Assembly: GCF_052115385.1 (NCBI RefSeq)
Contig: NZ_JBFRGP010000001.1
Span: 558,001 to 622,000, forward strand
DNA from: Dyella_D sp052115385
Lineage (GTDB): Bacteria > Pseudomonadota > Gammaproteobacteria > Xanthomonadales > Rhodanobacteraceae
Direction of reading: 5' to 3'
Length of the DNA stretch: 64,000 nucleotides
Made by a program: the position numbers and the translations under genes. A model generated the notes under the pieces. It was not told where the DNA came from. It did no database searches and saw only the letters and a program-made list of their open reading frames with translations. Shown here one piece after another: positions 16,765-24,177 of this stretch (position 1 is the first letter of the stretch; each line of letters starts with the position of its first letter).

Positions 16765-17376
16765 ATGCGCAAACTCGTCTATGTCCTGCTGACCTCGCTG
16801 TTCGTCGCGCTGGTCGGCTGCGTCACCATCAATGTGTATTTCCCCGAGGCCGCCGCGCAGAAGGCCGCCGATCAGTTCATCGGCACGGTGCTGGACAACG
16901 CCAAGCCGGCGAACCAGGGCAATGACGACAAGAACGAGCCCAAGCCCGCCGAGAAGTCCGGCAAGCAGCCGTCGGCGATGCTGCTCGACCTGCTGATTCC
17001 GGCCGCCTATGCGGCCGACGTGCCGGACGTGCGCATCCAGACCGCCACCACCGAAGCGATCCGCGGCCGCATGCAGCAGCGCTTCCAGGGCAGCCTGGGC
17101 GCGCTGTTCGACAGCGGCGCGGTGGGCTTCACCAAGGACGGCCTGGTCGCCGTGCGCGACGCCTCCAAGCTGCCGCTGAACCAGCGCGCCGAAGTCAGCG
17201 CCAGCGTGGCCGACGAGAACCGCGACCGCAGCGCGCTGTACCGCGAAGTGGCCAATGCCAACGGCCATCCGGAATGGGAAGGGCAGATCCGCGCCACCTT
17301 CGCCAAGGGCTGGATCGAGCGGGCGCGGTCCGGCTGGTATTATCAGGACCCCTCGGGCGCCTGGAAGCAGAAGTAA
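16765..17376 (+). CDS. Lipoprotein with C-terminal YdbL (DUF1318) domain
   Basis: A 203-residue lipoprotein. The signal ends in the lipobox LVGC, followed by VTINVYFPEAAAQKAADQFI, which resembles the short YnbE lipoprotein or DUF1318 N-termini. After a charged linker (DDKNEPKPAEKSGKQ) comes a hydrophobic AAYAADV stretch, then the YdbL-type domain ending WIERARSGWYYQDPSGAWKQ. In E. coli YnbE (lipoprotein partner of YdbH) and YdbL (a periplasmic chaperone-like protein) are separate; here both features seem to sit on one chain. The start MRKLVYVLL follows a GGAG site; an ATG 36 bases earlier would spoil the signal peptide. Confidence 0.75.
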   Translation: MRKLVYVLLTSLFVALVGCVTINVYFPEAAAQKAADQFIGTVLDNAKPANQGNDDKNEPKPAEKSGKQPSAMLLDLLIPAAYAADVPDVRIQTATTEAIRGRMQQRFQGSLGALFDSGAVGFTKDGLVAVRDASKLPLNQRAEVSASVADENRDRSALYREVANANGHPEWEGQIRATFAKGWIERARSGWYYQDPSGAWKQK

Positions 17377-17407
17377 TCCCTGCGCGCTTCCCTGCTTTTT
17401 TCCGTGT

Positions 17408-17441
17408 CGCCCGGACTGCATGATCCGGGCGCGCGTTTTTT
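17408..17441 (+). terminator. Rho-independent terminator after the ydbH/ydbL pair
   Basis: CGCCCGGA and TCCGGGCG form an 8-bp stem with loop CTGCATGA, followed by CGCG and six T residues. It ends only 9 bases before the rlmD ATG, so rlmD must either have a start site inside it or be read from partial readthrough. Confidence 0.8.
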
Positions 17442-17450
17442 GGGGTCACG

Positions 17451-18764
17451 ATGAACGAGTTCGAAGCCACCATCACCGATCTCAGCCACGACGGCCGCGG
17501 CGTGGCCCGCATCGACGGCAAGGCTGTGTTCGTCTCCGACGCGTTGCCGGGCGAGGAAGTGCTGCTGCGCATCCGCCGCCGCCATCGCAACTTCGACGAA
17601 GCCGAGATGGTGGAGCTGCGCACGCGCTCGCCGCACCGCGTCGAACCGCGCTGCCGCCACTACGGCCAGTGCAGCGGCTGCGCGCTGCAGCACCTGGACG
17701 CCGAGTCGCAGATCGCCGCCAAGCAGCGCGTGCTGGCCGAGAACTTCGAGCGCATCGGCAAGGTGGCGCCGGCCGCGTGGCTGCCGCCGCTGACCGACCA
17801 GCCCTGGGGCTATCGCCGCAAGGGCCGGCTGTCGGTGCGCCACGTGGTGAAGAAGGGCCGCGTGCTGGTCGGCTTCCGCGAGGAGGACAACCCGCGCTTC
17901 GTCGCCGACATCGAGCAATGCGAAGTGATGCATCCGGCGCTGGGGCCGAAGGTCGGCCTGCTCGGCGAACTGGTCGGTACGCTGGATGCCGCCGGCGAGA
18001 TCGCGCAGATCGAATTCGCCGCCGGCGACGACACCGTCGCCCTGGTGTTCCGCCATCTGAAACCCTTGAGCGAGTCGGACCTGGGCAAGCTCACCGCATT
18101 CGCGCAGGCGCACGACTTCGCCATCTACCTGCAGCCCGGCGGCATCAGCAGCGTGCATCCGCTGTGGCCGGAACAGCCGCGCCTGGCCTTCCGCATCGGG
18201 GCCGGCGAAGGCGTGCCGGAGGTGGAGCTGGAATTCCGTCCGCTGGACTTCGTCCAGGTCAATGCCGGCATGAACCGCCGCATGATGGCGCGCACGCTGG
18301 AACTGCTCGACCCGCAGCCGAGCGACCGCGTGCTGGACCTGTTCTGCGGCCTGGGCAACTTCACCTTGCCGATCGCCCGCCGCGTGGGCGAAGTGGTCGG
18401 CGTGGAAGGCGAGCATGGCCTGGTCGAACGCGCGGCGCAGAACGCCATGCGCAACGGCATCGCCAATGCGCGCTTCGAAGTCGCCAACCTGTTCGAGGAC
18501 CAGCGCAACACGCCGTGGGCGCGCCAGGCCTGGGACAAGCTGCTGCTCGATCCGCCGCGCGCCGGCGCCGACAAGCTGCTGGAGTACCTGCCGCACCGCG
18601 ACACGCAGCGCATCGTCTACGTGTCCTGCCATCCGGGTTCGCTGGCGCGCGACGCCGGCATCCTGGTGCAGAAGCACGGCTTCCGCCTCAGCGCGGCCGG
18701 CGTGATGGACATGTTCCCGCACACCGCGCACGTCGAATCCATCGCCCTGTTCGAGCGCGGCTGA
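17451..18764 (+). CDS. rlmD: 23S rRNA (uracil-1939-C5)-methyltransferase RlmD
   Basis: A 437-residue SAM-dependent methyltransferase. It starts with a TRAM RNA-binding domain (EATITDLSHDGRGVARIDGK). The [4Fe-4S] cysteines are in CRHYGQCSGCALQHL plus a later Cys in DIEQCEV. The SAM site is VLDLFCGLGNFTLPIAR, the catalytic region is LLLDPPRAGA, and the nucleophile Cys is in VYVSCHPGSLARDAG. It methylates U1939 of 23S rRNA. Length and all motifs match RlmD (RumA). The next gene begins 4 bases after its stop. Confidence 0.95.
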   Translation: MNEFEATITDLSHDGRGVARIDGKAVFVSDALPGEEVLLRIRRRHRNFDEAEMVELRTRSPHRVEPRCRHYGQCSGCALQHLDAESQIAAKQRVLAENFERIGKVAPAAWLPPLTDQPWGYRRKGRLSVRHVVKKGRVLVGFREEDNPRFVADIEQCEVMHPALGPKVGLLGELVGTLDAAGEIAQIEFAAGDDTVALVFRHLKPLSESDLGKLTAFAQAHDFAIYLQPGGISSVHPLWPEQPRLAFRIGAGEGVPEVELEFRPLDFVQVNAGMNRRMMARTLELLDPQPSDRVLDLFCGLGNFTLPIARRVGEVVGVEGEHGLVERAAQNAMRNGIANARFEVANLFEDQRNTPWARQAWDKLLLDPPRAGADKLLEYLPHRDTQRIVYVSCHPGSLARDAGILVQKHGFRLSAAGVMDMFPHTAHVESIALFERG

Positions 18765-18768
18765 CGCC

Positions 18769-19296
18769 ATGGGCGTGGAAATCGAACGCAAGTTTCTTCT
18801 GCGCGGCGACGGCTGGCGCGGGCAGGTGGGCAGCTCGGAGCGCATCGCGCAGGGTTATCTGGTCGGCGCCGAAGCGCTGCGTGCGGGGCTGGCGCGCGCC
18901 TCGGTGCGTGCGCGCATCGCCGGCGAGCGCGCCTGGCTCAATATCAAATCGGCCGAGCTGGGCATCCAGCGCGCCGAGTTCGAATACGCCATCCCGGTGG
19001 CCGACGCCGAGGCCATGCTCGCCGGCCTGTGCGGCGGCGTGCTGGAGAAGTTTCGTCACCTTGTCACCGTCGACGGCGTAACGTTCGAGATCGACGAGTT
19101 CCTCGGCGACAACGCCGGCCTGGTGGTGGCCGAAGTGGAACTCGACGCGCCGGACGCGCCGTTCCCGCGCCCCGACTGGCTGGGGCGCGAACTGAGCGCG
19201 CTGGCGCGCTACTACAACGTCAACCTGATCGAGCATCCGTACGCGCGGTGGACCGCGGCCGAACGCGCTGCCGACGACGCCGAGGAGCAAGCCTGA
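18769..19296 (+). CDS. CYTH-domain triphosphatase
   Basis: A 175-residue CYTH/triphosphate tunnel enzyme. The N-terminal ExExK signature appears as VEIERKFLL. Charged strands that line the tunnel follow (ARASVRARIAGERAWLNIKS, FEYAIPVADAE, FEIDEFLG, VAEVELD). Family members hydrolyse inorganic or organic triphosphates; the substrate cannot be read from sequence. No HD or CHAD domain is fused. It is packed between rlmD and nagZ, whose ATG shares one base with its stop. Confidence 0.88.
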   Translation: MGVEIERKFLLRGDGWRGQVGSSERIAQGYLVGAEALRAGLARASVRARIAGERAWLNIKSAELGIQRAEFEYAIPVADAEAMLAGLCGGVLEKFRHLVTVDGVTFEIDEFLGDNAGLVVAEVELDAPDAPFPRPDWLGRELSALARYYNVNLIEHPYARWTAAERAADDAEEQA

Positions 19297-20312
19297 TGTT
19301 GATGATCGGCCTGGCCGGACTGGCACTGAGCGACACCGAGCGCCGCCAGCTGGTGGCGCCCGGCGTGTCCGGCGTGCTGCTGTTCGCGCGCAACTTCGCC
19401 ACGCGCGAGCAGGTGAGCGCGCTGATCGAGGCGATCCGCGAAGTGGCCGGCGAGGACTTTCTCGTCGCGGTCGACCAGGAAGGCGGCCCGGTGCAGCGCT
19501 TCCGCGACGGCTTCACGCGCCTGCCGGCGCTGGCCCGGATCGGCGCCGTCTACGAGCGCAACCCCGACGAGGCGATCCGCCTGGCCGAGGAGCACGCCTG
19601 GGTGATGGCCAGCGAGATGCGCGCGATCGGCGTGGACTTCAGCTTCGCTCCGGTGGTGGACCTGGCCCGCGGCAATGCCGCGATCGGCGCGCGCGCCTTC
19701 CATGCCGATCCCGCCGTGGCCGCCGAGCTGGGCCAGGCCTATGTGCGCGGCATGCACCTGGGCGGCATGGCGGCGGTGCTCAAGCATTTTCCCGGGCATG
19801 GCTCGGTGGCGGTGGACACGCACAAGGCGGCGGCGGTCGATCCGCGGCCGCTAGAGCAGATCCGTCGCGAAGACCTGCATCCGTTCGCCGAAGGCATCGA
19901 GGCGCGGGTGGAAGCGGTGATGATGGCCCACGTGGTCTATCCCGCCGTCGACGCGCAGCCGGCCGGCTACTCCAGGGTATGGATCCAGCAGGTGCTGCGC
20001 GGCGAGCTGGGTTTCAATGGCGCGGTGATCAGCGACGACATCAGCATGGCCGCCGCCGGCGCGGCCGGTGGCGTGGCCGCGCGCGTGGCCGCCCACCTCG
20101 ACGCCGGCTGCGACCTGGTGCTGGCCTGTTTCCCCGACGTGGTCGACGAAGCGATCGCCGCCGTGCAGGGCCGCGCCGCCGCCGCGCCGGAGCGCCTGGC
20201 CGCCATGCGCGGCGCGCTGGGCGCCACCTGGGAAGGACTGACCGACAACCCGCAGCGCGAGCGTTTCATCGCGCGCATCACGGCGCTGGACGCCGAGGAA
20301 GGCAAGGCATGA
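19296..20312 (+). CDS. nagZ: Beta-N-acetylhexosaminidase NagZ
   Basis: A 338-residue cytoplasmic family 3 glycoside hydrolase that removes GlcNAc from anhydro-muropeptides during cell-wall recycling. The NagZ signature KHFPGHGSVAVDTH (catalytic His/Asp loop) and the nucleophile Asp in AVISDDISMAAAG are both present. The start MLMIGLAGLAL overlaps the CYTH gene stop by one base; an ATG 6 bases further is also possible. In Pseudomonas aeruginosa nagZ is also next to the methylthioinosine phosphorylase gene. Confidence 0.95.
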   Translation: MLMIGLAGLALSDTERRQLVAPGVSGVLLFARNFATREQVSALIEAIREVAGEDFLVAVDQEGGPVQRFRDGFTRLPALARIGAVYERNPDEAIRLAEEHAWVMASEMRAIGVDFSFAPVVDLARGNAAIGARAFHADPAVAAELGQAYVRGMHLGGMAAVLKHFPGHGSVAVDTHKAAAVDPRPLEQIRREDLHPFAEGIEARVEAVMMAHVVYPAVDAQPAGYSRVWIQQVLRGELGFNGAVISDDISMAAAGAAGGVAARVAAHLDAGCDLVLACFPDVVDEAIAAVQGRAAAAPERLAAMRGALGATWEGLTDNPQRERFIARITALDAEEGKA

Positions 20313-20872
20313 GCAGCACCGACGCTACCCGCACCATTCCCCCGTTGGCCGATGCATTGGCCAATGCCGACCTGCTGTTCGACCGCGCCACGCTGGACGG
20401 CGTGATCGCCGACATGGGGCGGCGCATCGATGCTGCCCTGGACGGCGAGCGCGCGGTGTTCCTCACCGTGATGAACGGCGCGCTGGTGTTCGGCGGGCAC
20501 CTGGCGCTGGCGATCCGCACCGACCTCGAATTCGACTACGTGCACGCCACCCGCTACCGCGGAGCCACCACCGGCAACGAGCTGCACTGGCTGCGCGAGC
20601 CGCTGGTGTCGCTGCAGGACCGCACCGTGCTGCTGGTCGACGACATCCTCGACGAGGGCCACACCCTCAAGGCCGTGCGCGACGACTGCCTGCGCCGCGG
20701 CGCACGCCGCGTGCTGGTGGTCGCGCTGTGCAGCAAGCAGCACGACCGCCTGGTCGAAGGCATCGTCGCCGATTTCAACGGCGTGGAGCTGCCGGACCGC
20801 TACGTGTTCGGCTTTGGCATGGACTACTACGAGCAGGGCCGCAACCTGCCGGGCATCTACGCGCTGCGTTGA
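20309..20872 (+). CDS. hpt: Hypoxanthine-guanine phosphoribosyltransferase
   Basis: A 187-residue purine salvage enzyme that converts hypoxanthine or guanine plus PRPP to IMP or GMP. The PRPP-binding loop is VLLVDDILDEGHT, and the base pocket region is LPDRYVFGFGMDYYEQGRNL. The PPi-loop region TVMNGALVFGGHLA is intact. It overlaps nagZ by 4 bases (ATGA). With the phosphorylase two genes downstream it forms a short route from methylthioinosine to IMP. Confidence 0.92.
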   Translation: MSSTDATRTIPPLADALANADLLFDRATLDGVIADMGRRIDAALDGERAVFLTVMNGALVFGGHLALAIRTDLEFDYVHATRYRGATTGNELHWLREPLVSLQDRTVLLVDDILDEGHTLKAVRDDCLRRGARRVLVVALCSKQHDRLVEGIVADFNGVELPDRYVFGFGMDYYEQGRNLPGIYALR

Positions 20873-20892
20873 GCGGCCAGCGAAAGGAACGC

Positions 20893-21456
20893 ATGAACAT
20901 CCTCGGCATCTCCGGCAGCCTGCGCGCGGCCTCGTTCAACACCGCGCTGCTGCATGCCGCGCAGGGTCTCGCGCCGGCCGGCATGGACATCGCCGTGCAT
21001 CGCCTGCACGAGCTCCCGCTGTTCGACCAGGACGTGGAAGAGCAGGGCGACCCCGCAGCGGTCAAGGCATTGAAGGACGCCGTCGCGGCGGCCGACGGCC
21101 TGCTGCTGGCCTGCCCGGAATACAACGGCGGCATCAGCGGCGTGCTGAAGAACACGATCGACTGGATCTCGCGGCCCGGCCACGAGCGCAAGGCCTCGGT
21201 GCTGGCCGGCAAGATCGTCTGCATCGTGGGAGCCAGCCCCGGCGCCACCGGCACCGTGCGTGCGCAGGACGCGCTGCGCCTGGTGCTGCGCCGCGCCGGT
21301 GCGCGCACCGAGCCGCAGGGCGAGGTGCTGGTGTTCCAGGCGCATACCAAGATCGTCGACGGGCAGCTCGCCGACGAGCGCACGCGCGAGGCGCTGGCGC
21401 GCCACCTGCAGGCTTTCGCCACGCGGCTGGCAGCAGAGGCGGGCAGGTTGGGGTGA
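20893..21456 (+). CDS. NADPH-dependent FMN reductase family protein
   Basis: A 187-residue flavodoxin-like quinone/FMN reductase. The flavin phosphate loop is GISGSLRAASFNTALL and the second flavin motif is LLACPEYNGGISGVLKNTID. It probably transfers electrons from NAD(P)H to quinones or free flavin in the cytoplasm. A GAAAGGAA ribosome site precedes the ATG. The last residues (AGRLG) and TGA stop are encoded by the left arm of a palindromic repeat, so the native C-terminus may have been altered when the repeat arrived. Confidence 0.87.
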   Translation: MNILGISGSLRAASFNTALLHAAQGLAPAGMDIAVHRLHELPLFDQDVEEQGDPAAVKALKDAVAAADGLLLACPEYNGGISGVLKNTIDWISRPGHERKASVLAGKIVCIVGASPGATGTVRAQDALRLVLRRAGARTEPQGEVLVFQAHTKIVDGQLADERTREALARHLQAFATRLAAEAGRLG

Positions 21457-21532
21457 GCGCAAGCGAAGCCCGACATCGCCACCGATCAGCGGCACCCGCA
21501 TTGGGGTTCGCTTGCGCTCACCCCAACCTACG
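21443..21532. repeat. Palindromic repeat family A, copy 2
   Basis: The left arm is GCAGGTTGGGGTGAGCGC plus AAGCGAAGCC; the right arm is its near-inverse GGTTCGCTTGCGCTCACC and CCAACCTACG. Arm bases differ from the common type in both arms together, keeping the stem. It supplies the stop codon of the FMN reductase gene and lies upstream of the phosphorylase gene. Confidence 0.9.
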
Positions 21533-21559
21533 CCTTACGAAACGAAGGAAGGTCTTACC

Positions 21560-22303
21560 GTGACTATCGATCTGGCCGTCATCGGCGGCAGCGGTCTCTA
21601 CAGCTTCCCCGGCCTGGAAAACACCACGCGCCACGGCGTCGACACGCCGTACGGTAAGACCTCGGCCGACGTGGTGGTCGGCGACTTCGCCGGCAAGCGC
21701 GTGGCCTTCCTCGCGCGCCACGGCGAAGGCCATGGCGTGCCGCCGCACCGTGTCAATTACCGTGCCAATTTGTGGGCACTGCATTCGCTTGGTGCGCGAA
21801 CTGTGATCGGCGTCAATGCTGTGGGCGGTATCCGCGATGACATGGGCCCGCGCGCGATCGTCGTACCGGACCAGGTGATCGACTACACGCATGGCCGCTA
21901 CACCAGCTTCTGCGACGTCGAAGGCGCCGAGGTGAAGCACATCGATTTCAGCGAGCCGTACACCGCGGCGCTGCGCCGCCGGCTGGTCGATGCGGCCGCG
22001 CAGGCCGGCATCGCGGTGATCGACGGCGGCTGCTACGGCGCCACCCAGGGCCCGCGCCTGGAGACGCGCGCCGAGATCGCGCGCATGAAGCGCGACGGCT
22101 GCGATCTGGTCGGCATGACCGGCATGCCCGAAGCGGCGCTGGCGCGCGAACTGGAACTGGCTTACGCCTGCCTGGCGCTGGTCGCGAATTTCGCCGCCGG
22201 CTGCGGCGACGAAGCGGAGATCAGCATTGACGAAATCTTCGCGCACCTTAAGGCAGCGACCGCGGAAGTGCCGCGAATCCTGGGTGCTTTGCTCAAAGCT
22301 TGA
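21560..22303 (+). CDS. S-methyl-5'-thioinosine phosphorylase (MTAP family)
   Basis: A 247-residue purine nucleoside phosphorylase of the MTAP/MTIP branch. Motifs: IGGSGLYSFPGL, FLARHGEGHGVPPHRVNYRA (phosphate and sugar site), VNAVGGI, and VGMTGMPEAALARELELAYA (base pocket). In Pseudomonas the homologue next to nagZ uses methylthioinosine, and the same context here favours that over methylthioadenosine. The start is GTG, placed by GAAGGAAGG and the N-terminal MTIDLAVIGGSG. The repeat lies immediately upstream. Confidence 0.87.
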   Translation: MTIDLAVIGGSGLYSFPGLENTTRHGVDTPYGKTSADVVVGDFAGKRVAFLARHGEGHGVPPHRVNYRANLWALHSLGARTVIGVNAVGGIRDDMGPRAIVVPDQVIDYTHGRYTSFCDVEGAEVKHIDFSEPYTAALRRRLVDAAAQAGIAVIDGGCYGATQGPRLETRAEIARMKRDGCDLVGMTGMPEAALARELELAYACLALVANFAAGCGDEAEISIDEIFAHLKAATAEVPRILGALLKA

Positions 22304-22464
22304 GCAGCTCAGCCTAGGCCGTCTGGCTATACGCACCCGCATATTGCGCTTTGACCTGAAACATGTTGATACTTCCGCCCGTGCCAGGGGCGGCGGACCA
22401 AGGGGTTGTGGTGGTTCTGCACGAAGCCATGGTGCATCCAATCCATGATTCAGAGGTTCACGCA

Positions 22465-22671
22465 ATGCGTTTCGGTACGGTCAAGTGGTTCAACGACGCC
22501 AAGGGCTTTGGTTTCATCGCGCCTGAGGACGGTGGGGAGGACGTTTTCGTCCACTTTTCGGCGATCAACTCCAAGGGCTTTCGCAGCCTGCAGGAAGGCC
22601 AGCGCGTGCAGTTCGAAGTGACCCAGGGCCCGAAGGGTGCCCAGGCTTCGGGCGTCGAGATCGCAGGCTGA
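22465..22671 (+). CDS. Cold shock protein (CspA family)
   Basis: A 68-residue single-stranded nucleic acid chaperone. RNP1 is KGFGFIAPEDG and RNP2 is DVFVHFSAI, within the five-strand OB fold opened by GTVKWFNDAKG. The ATG follows AGAGGT. The preceding 160 bases have no gene and may hold a long structured leader as in cspA, although I could not pick out a reliable promoter. A terminator follows within 45 bases, so it is monocistronic. Confidence 0.95.
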   Translation: MRFGTVKWFNDAKGFGFIAPEDGGEDVFVHFSAINSKGFRSLQEGQRVQFEVTQGPKGAQASGVEIAG

Positions 22672-22712
22672 TCCGCCGCGCCGGCGTTGCGTCGGCCACC
22701 GGTTAGATAAAG

Positions 22713-22745
22713 AAAATCCCGCATCGCAAGATGCGGGATTTTTTA
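22713..22745. terminator. Bidirectional Rho-independent terminator
   Basis: AAAATCCCGCAT and ATGCGGGATTTT form a 12-bp stem with loop CGCAAG, ending in six T residues on the plus strand and four on the minus strand. It serves the cold shock gene and probably also the convergent LacI-family gene, whose stop is just beyond it. Confidence 0.92.
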
Positions 22746-23834
22746 TGCACCGGCCGCCGCCGGCGCGCGGCGTTCGCGTCCCGCGCGTGGCGGCGCGGTG
22801 GAGCCGCGGATCACCAGCTCCGGCACGAAGCGCTCGCTGCCGGGCAGCGTGCCCTTCTGCAATTGCTCCAGCAGGCGCGAGGCTGCGTGCCGGCCGATCT
22901 CGCTGGTCGACTGGCTGGCGGTGGTGAGCGCGGGCCACGCCTGGCGCGAGAACGGGTTGTCCTCGAAGCCGGCGATCGACAGATCCCACGGCACGTCCAG
23001 TCCGGCCGAACGGGCCGCGGCGAGCGCGCCGGCGGCGATCTCGTCGTTGCTGCCGAAGATCGCGCTGGGCGCGTCCTTGCCGGCCAGCAGCTTGCGCGCG
23101 CGGCGGAAACCATCCTCGAAGGTGTAGGTGCCTTCCAGCACGTATTTCCTGCGCACGGGAATGCCGTGCTCCTTCATCGCGTCTGCGTAGCCCTCGTAGC
23201 GTTCCGGGCTGGAGCGGTAATGCGGGTCGCCCCACAGGAAGGCGATGGCGGTGTGGCCGAGCTGGATCAGGTAGGCGGTGATCGCATAGGCCGCCTTGTG
23301 GTCGTCGACGTAGACGCAGGGTGCGCCGTCCTTCGGGTCGCCGCGTGCGGCGATGATCCGCGCATAGGCCACGTCGTTCGCCTTGAGCTTGGCCAGCAGG
23401 CGTGCGTTCTCCGACATCGGCGGGGTCAGCACCAGGCCGGCGAGGCGCGCGTTCTTGGCCAGCAGCGAGAGTTCGTCCACCAGGCGCGGCGAACGCGGGT
23501 CGCAGGGATAGATCAGCAGCTCGTAGCCGCGCTCGCGGCAAGCGCTGAGCACGCCGTTCTGCAGGCTCAGGATGTAGTTGGCGTTGGGGTTGTCGTCGTA
23601 GACCAGGGCGATGGTGAACGAGCGCGTGCCGCGCAGGCTGCGCGCGGTGGCGTCGGGACGGTAGTGCAGGGTCTCGATCGCGCGCCGCACCTTCTGCACG
23701 GTGTCGGCATGCACGGTCGGTTCGAGGTTGATCACGCGCGACACCGTCATCGGCGAGACGCCGGCAAGGCTGGCGACGTCTTTGATCGTGGGCCTACGCA
23801 ACGCAGCGCTCTCCCCTGGGCGGCGACGTTCCAT
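22743..23834 (-). CDS. LacI-family transcriptional regulator
   Basis: A 363-residue sugar-responsive repressor. The LacI helix-turn-helix is TIKDVASLAGVSPMTVSRVI with hinge helix ATARSLRG (~16-70), followed by a periplasmic-binding-protein fold (IALVYDDNPNANYI, AIFGSNDEIAAGAL, IAGFEDNPFSRQA). The frame is open 255 bases further upstream, but ATG at 23834 sits 17 residues before the HTH as usual. It is divergent from the glucokinase gene, with LacI-type operators between them, so it probably controls the glucokinase/TonB-receptor locus and itself. Confidence 0.92.
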   Translation of the reverse strand: MERRRPGESAALRRPTIKDVASLAGVSPMTVSRVINLEPTVHADTVQKVRRAIETLHYRPDATARSLRGTRSFTIALVYDDNPNANYILSLQNGVLSACRERGYELLIYPCDPRSPRLVDELSLLAKNARLAGLVLTPPMSENARLLAKLKANDVAYARIIAARGDPKDGAPCVYVDDHKAAYAITAYLIQLGHTAIAFLWGDPHYRSSPERYEGYADAMKEHGIPVRRKYVLEGTYTFEDGFRRARKLLAGKDAPSAIFGSNDEIAAGALAAARSAGLDVPWDLSIAGFEDNPFSRQAWPALTTASQSTSEIGRHAASRLLEQLQKGTLPGSERFVPELVIRGSTAPPRAGRERRAPAAAGA

Positions 23835-23901
23835 CCTAGCCCAAGCGGTGGCGTGCCGGCGACGCGACTTCCGTTCTATGCGGCCGCGCACGCGCGTCGA
23901 C

Positions 23902-23913
23902 GGTAGCGTTACC
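23902..23913. promoter_or_regulatory. Candidate LacI-type operator (regulator-proximal)
   Basis: GGTAGCGTTACC is a 12-base near-palindrome with a central CG, about 70 bases upstream of the LacI-family gene start. It shares the GTTACC half with the stronger site near 24100, suggesting autoregulation. Confidence 0.45.
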
Positions 23914-24093
23914 ACGAATGATGTCAGCCGAGCCCGGCCACGCGAGGGACGGCCCGGTGGTGCAGGGCGGCTGCCGCGAAATCCGTTCGCGGCGAAGATC
24001 ACGCAACACTGCATATATATAAGGAGTAATCGACATCGATCACGCGGCGTGACGAGGCTCACGCATGCCGCCGATCGTATCGGCAGCAACCAT

Positions 24094-24107
24094 TGATAAC
24101 GTTACCA
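24094..24107. promoter_or_regulatory. Candidate LacI-type operator (glucokinase-proximal)
   Basis: TGATAACGTTACCA is a 14-base dyad with the central AACGTT typical of LacI-family sites, about 70 bases upstream of the glucokinase ATG. It is probably bound by the divergently encoded regulator. Confidence 0.6.
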
Positions 24108-24177
24108 TTCCGCCTTAGCATCGATCCGATGACAAGGACACGGCACCGCCGTGTCCGGCGAATGACGGGGAGCATCG

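Larger units (their letters stand above)
23835..24177. other. Intergenic control region between LacI regulator and glucokinase
   Basis: This 343-base divergent gap has no credible gene. Its AT content is higher than its surroundings around 24010-24030 (ATATATAAGGAG) and near 24094. It holds two LacI-type dyads, listed separately. The ATATATAAGGAG stretch could hold a -10 element for either direction, but I could not assign start sites. Confidence 0.6.

Noticed and set aside
22304..22464. Riboswitch before the cold shock gene
   Set aside because: No known riboswitch core was recognised; the long leader fits ordinary csp thermoregulation, which I cannot demonstrate from sequence alone.
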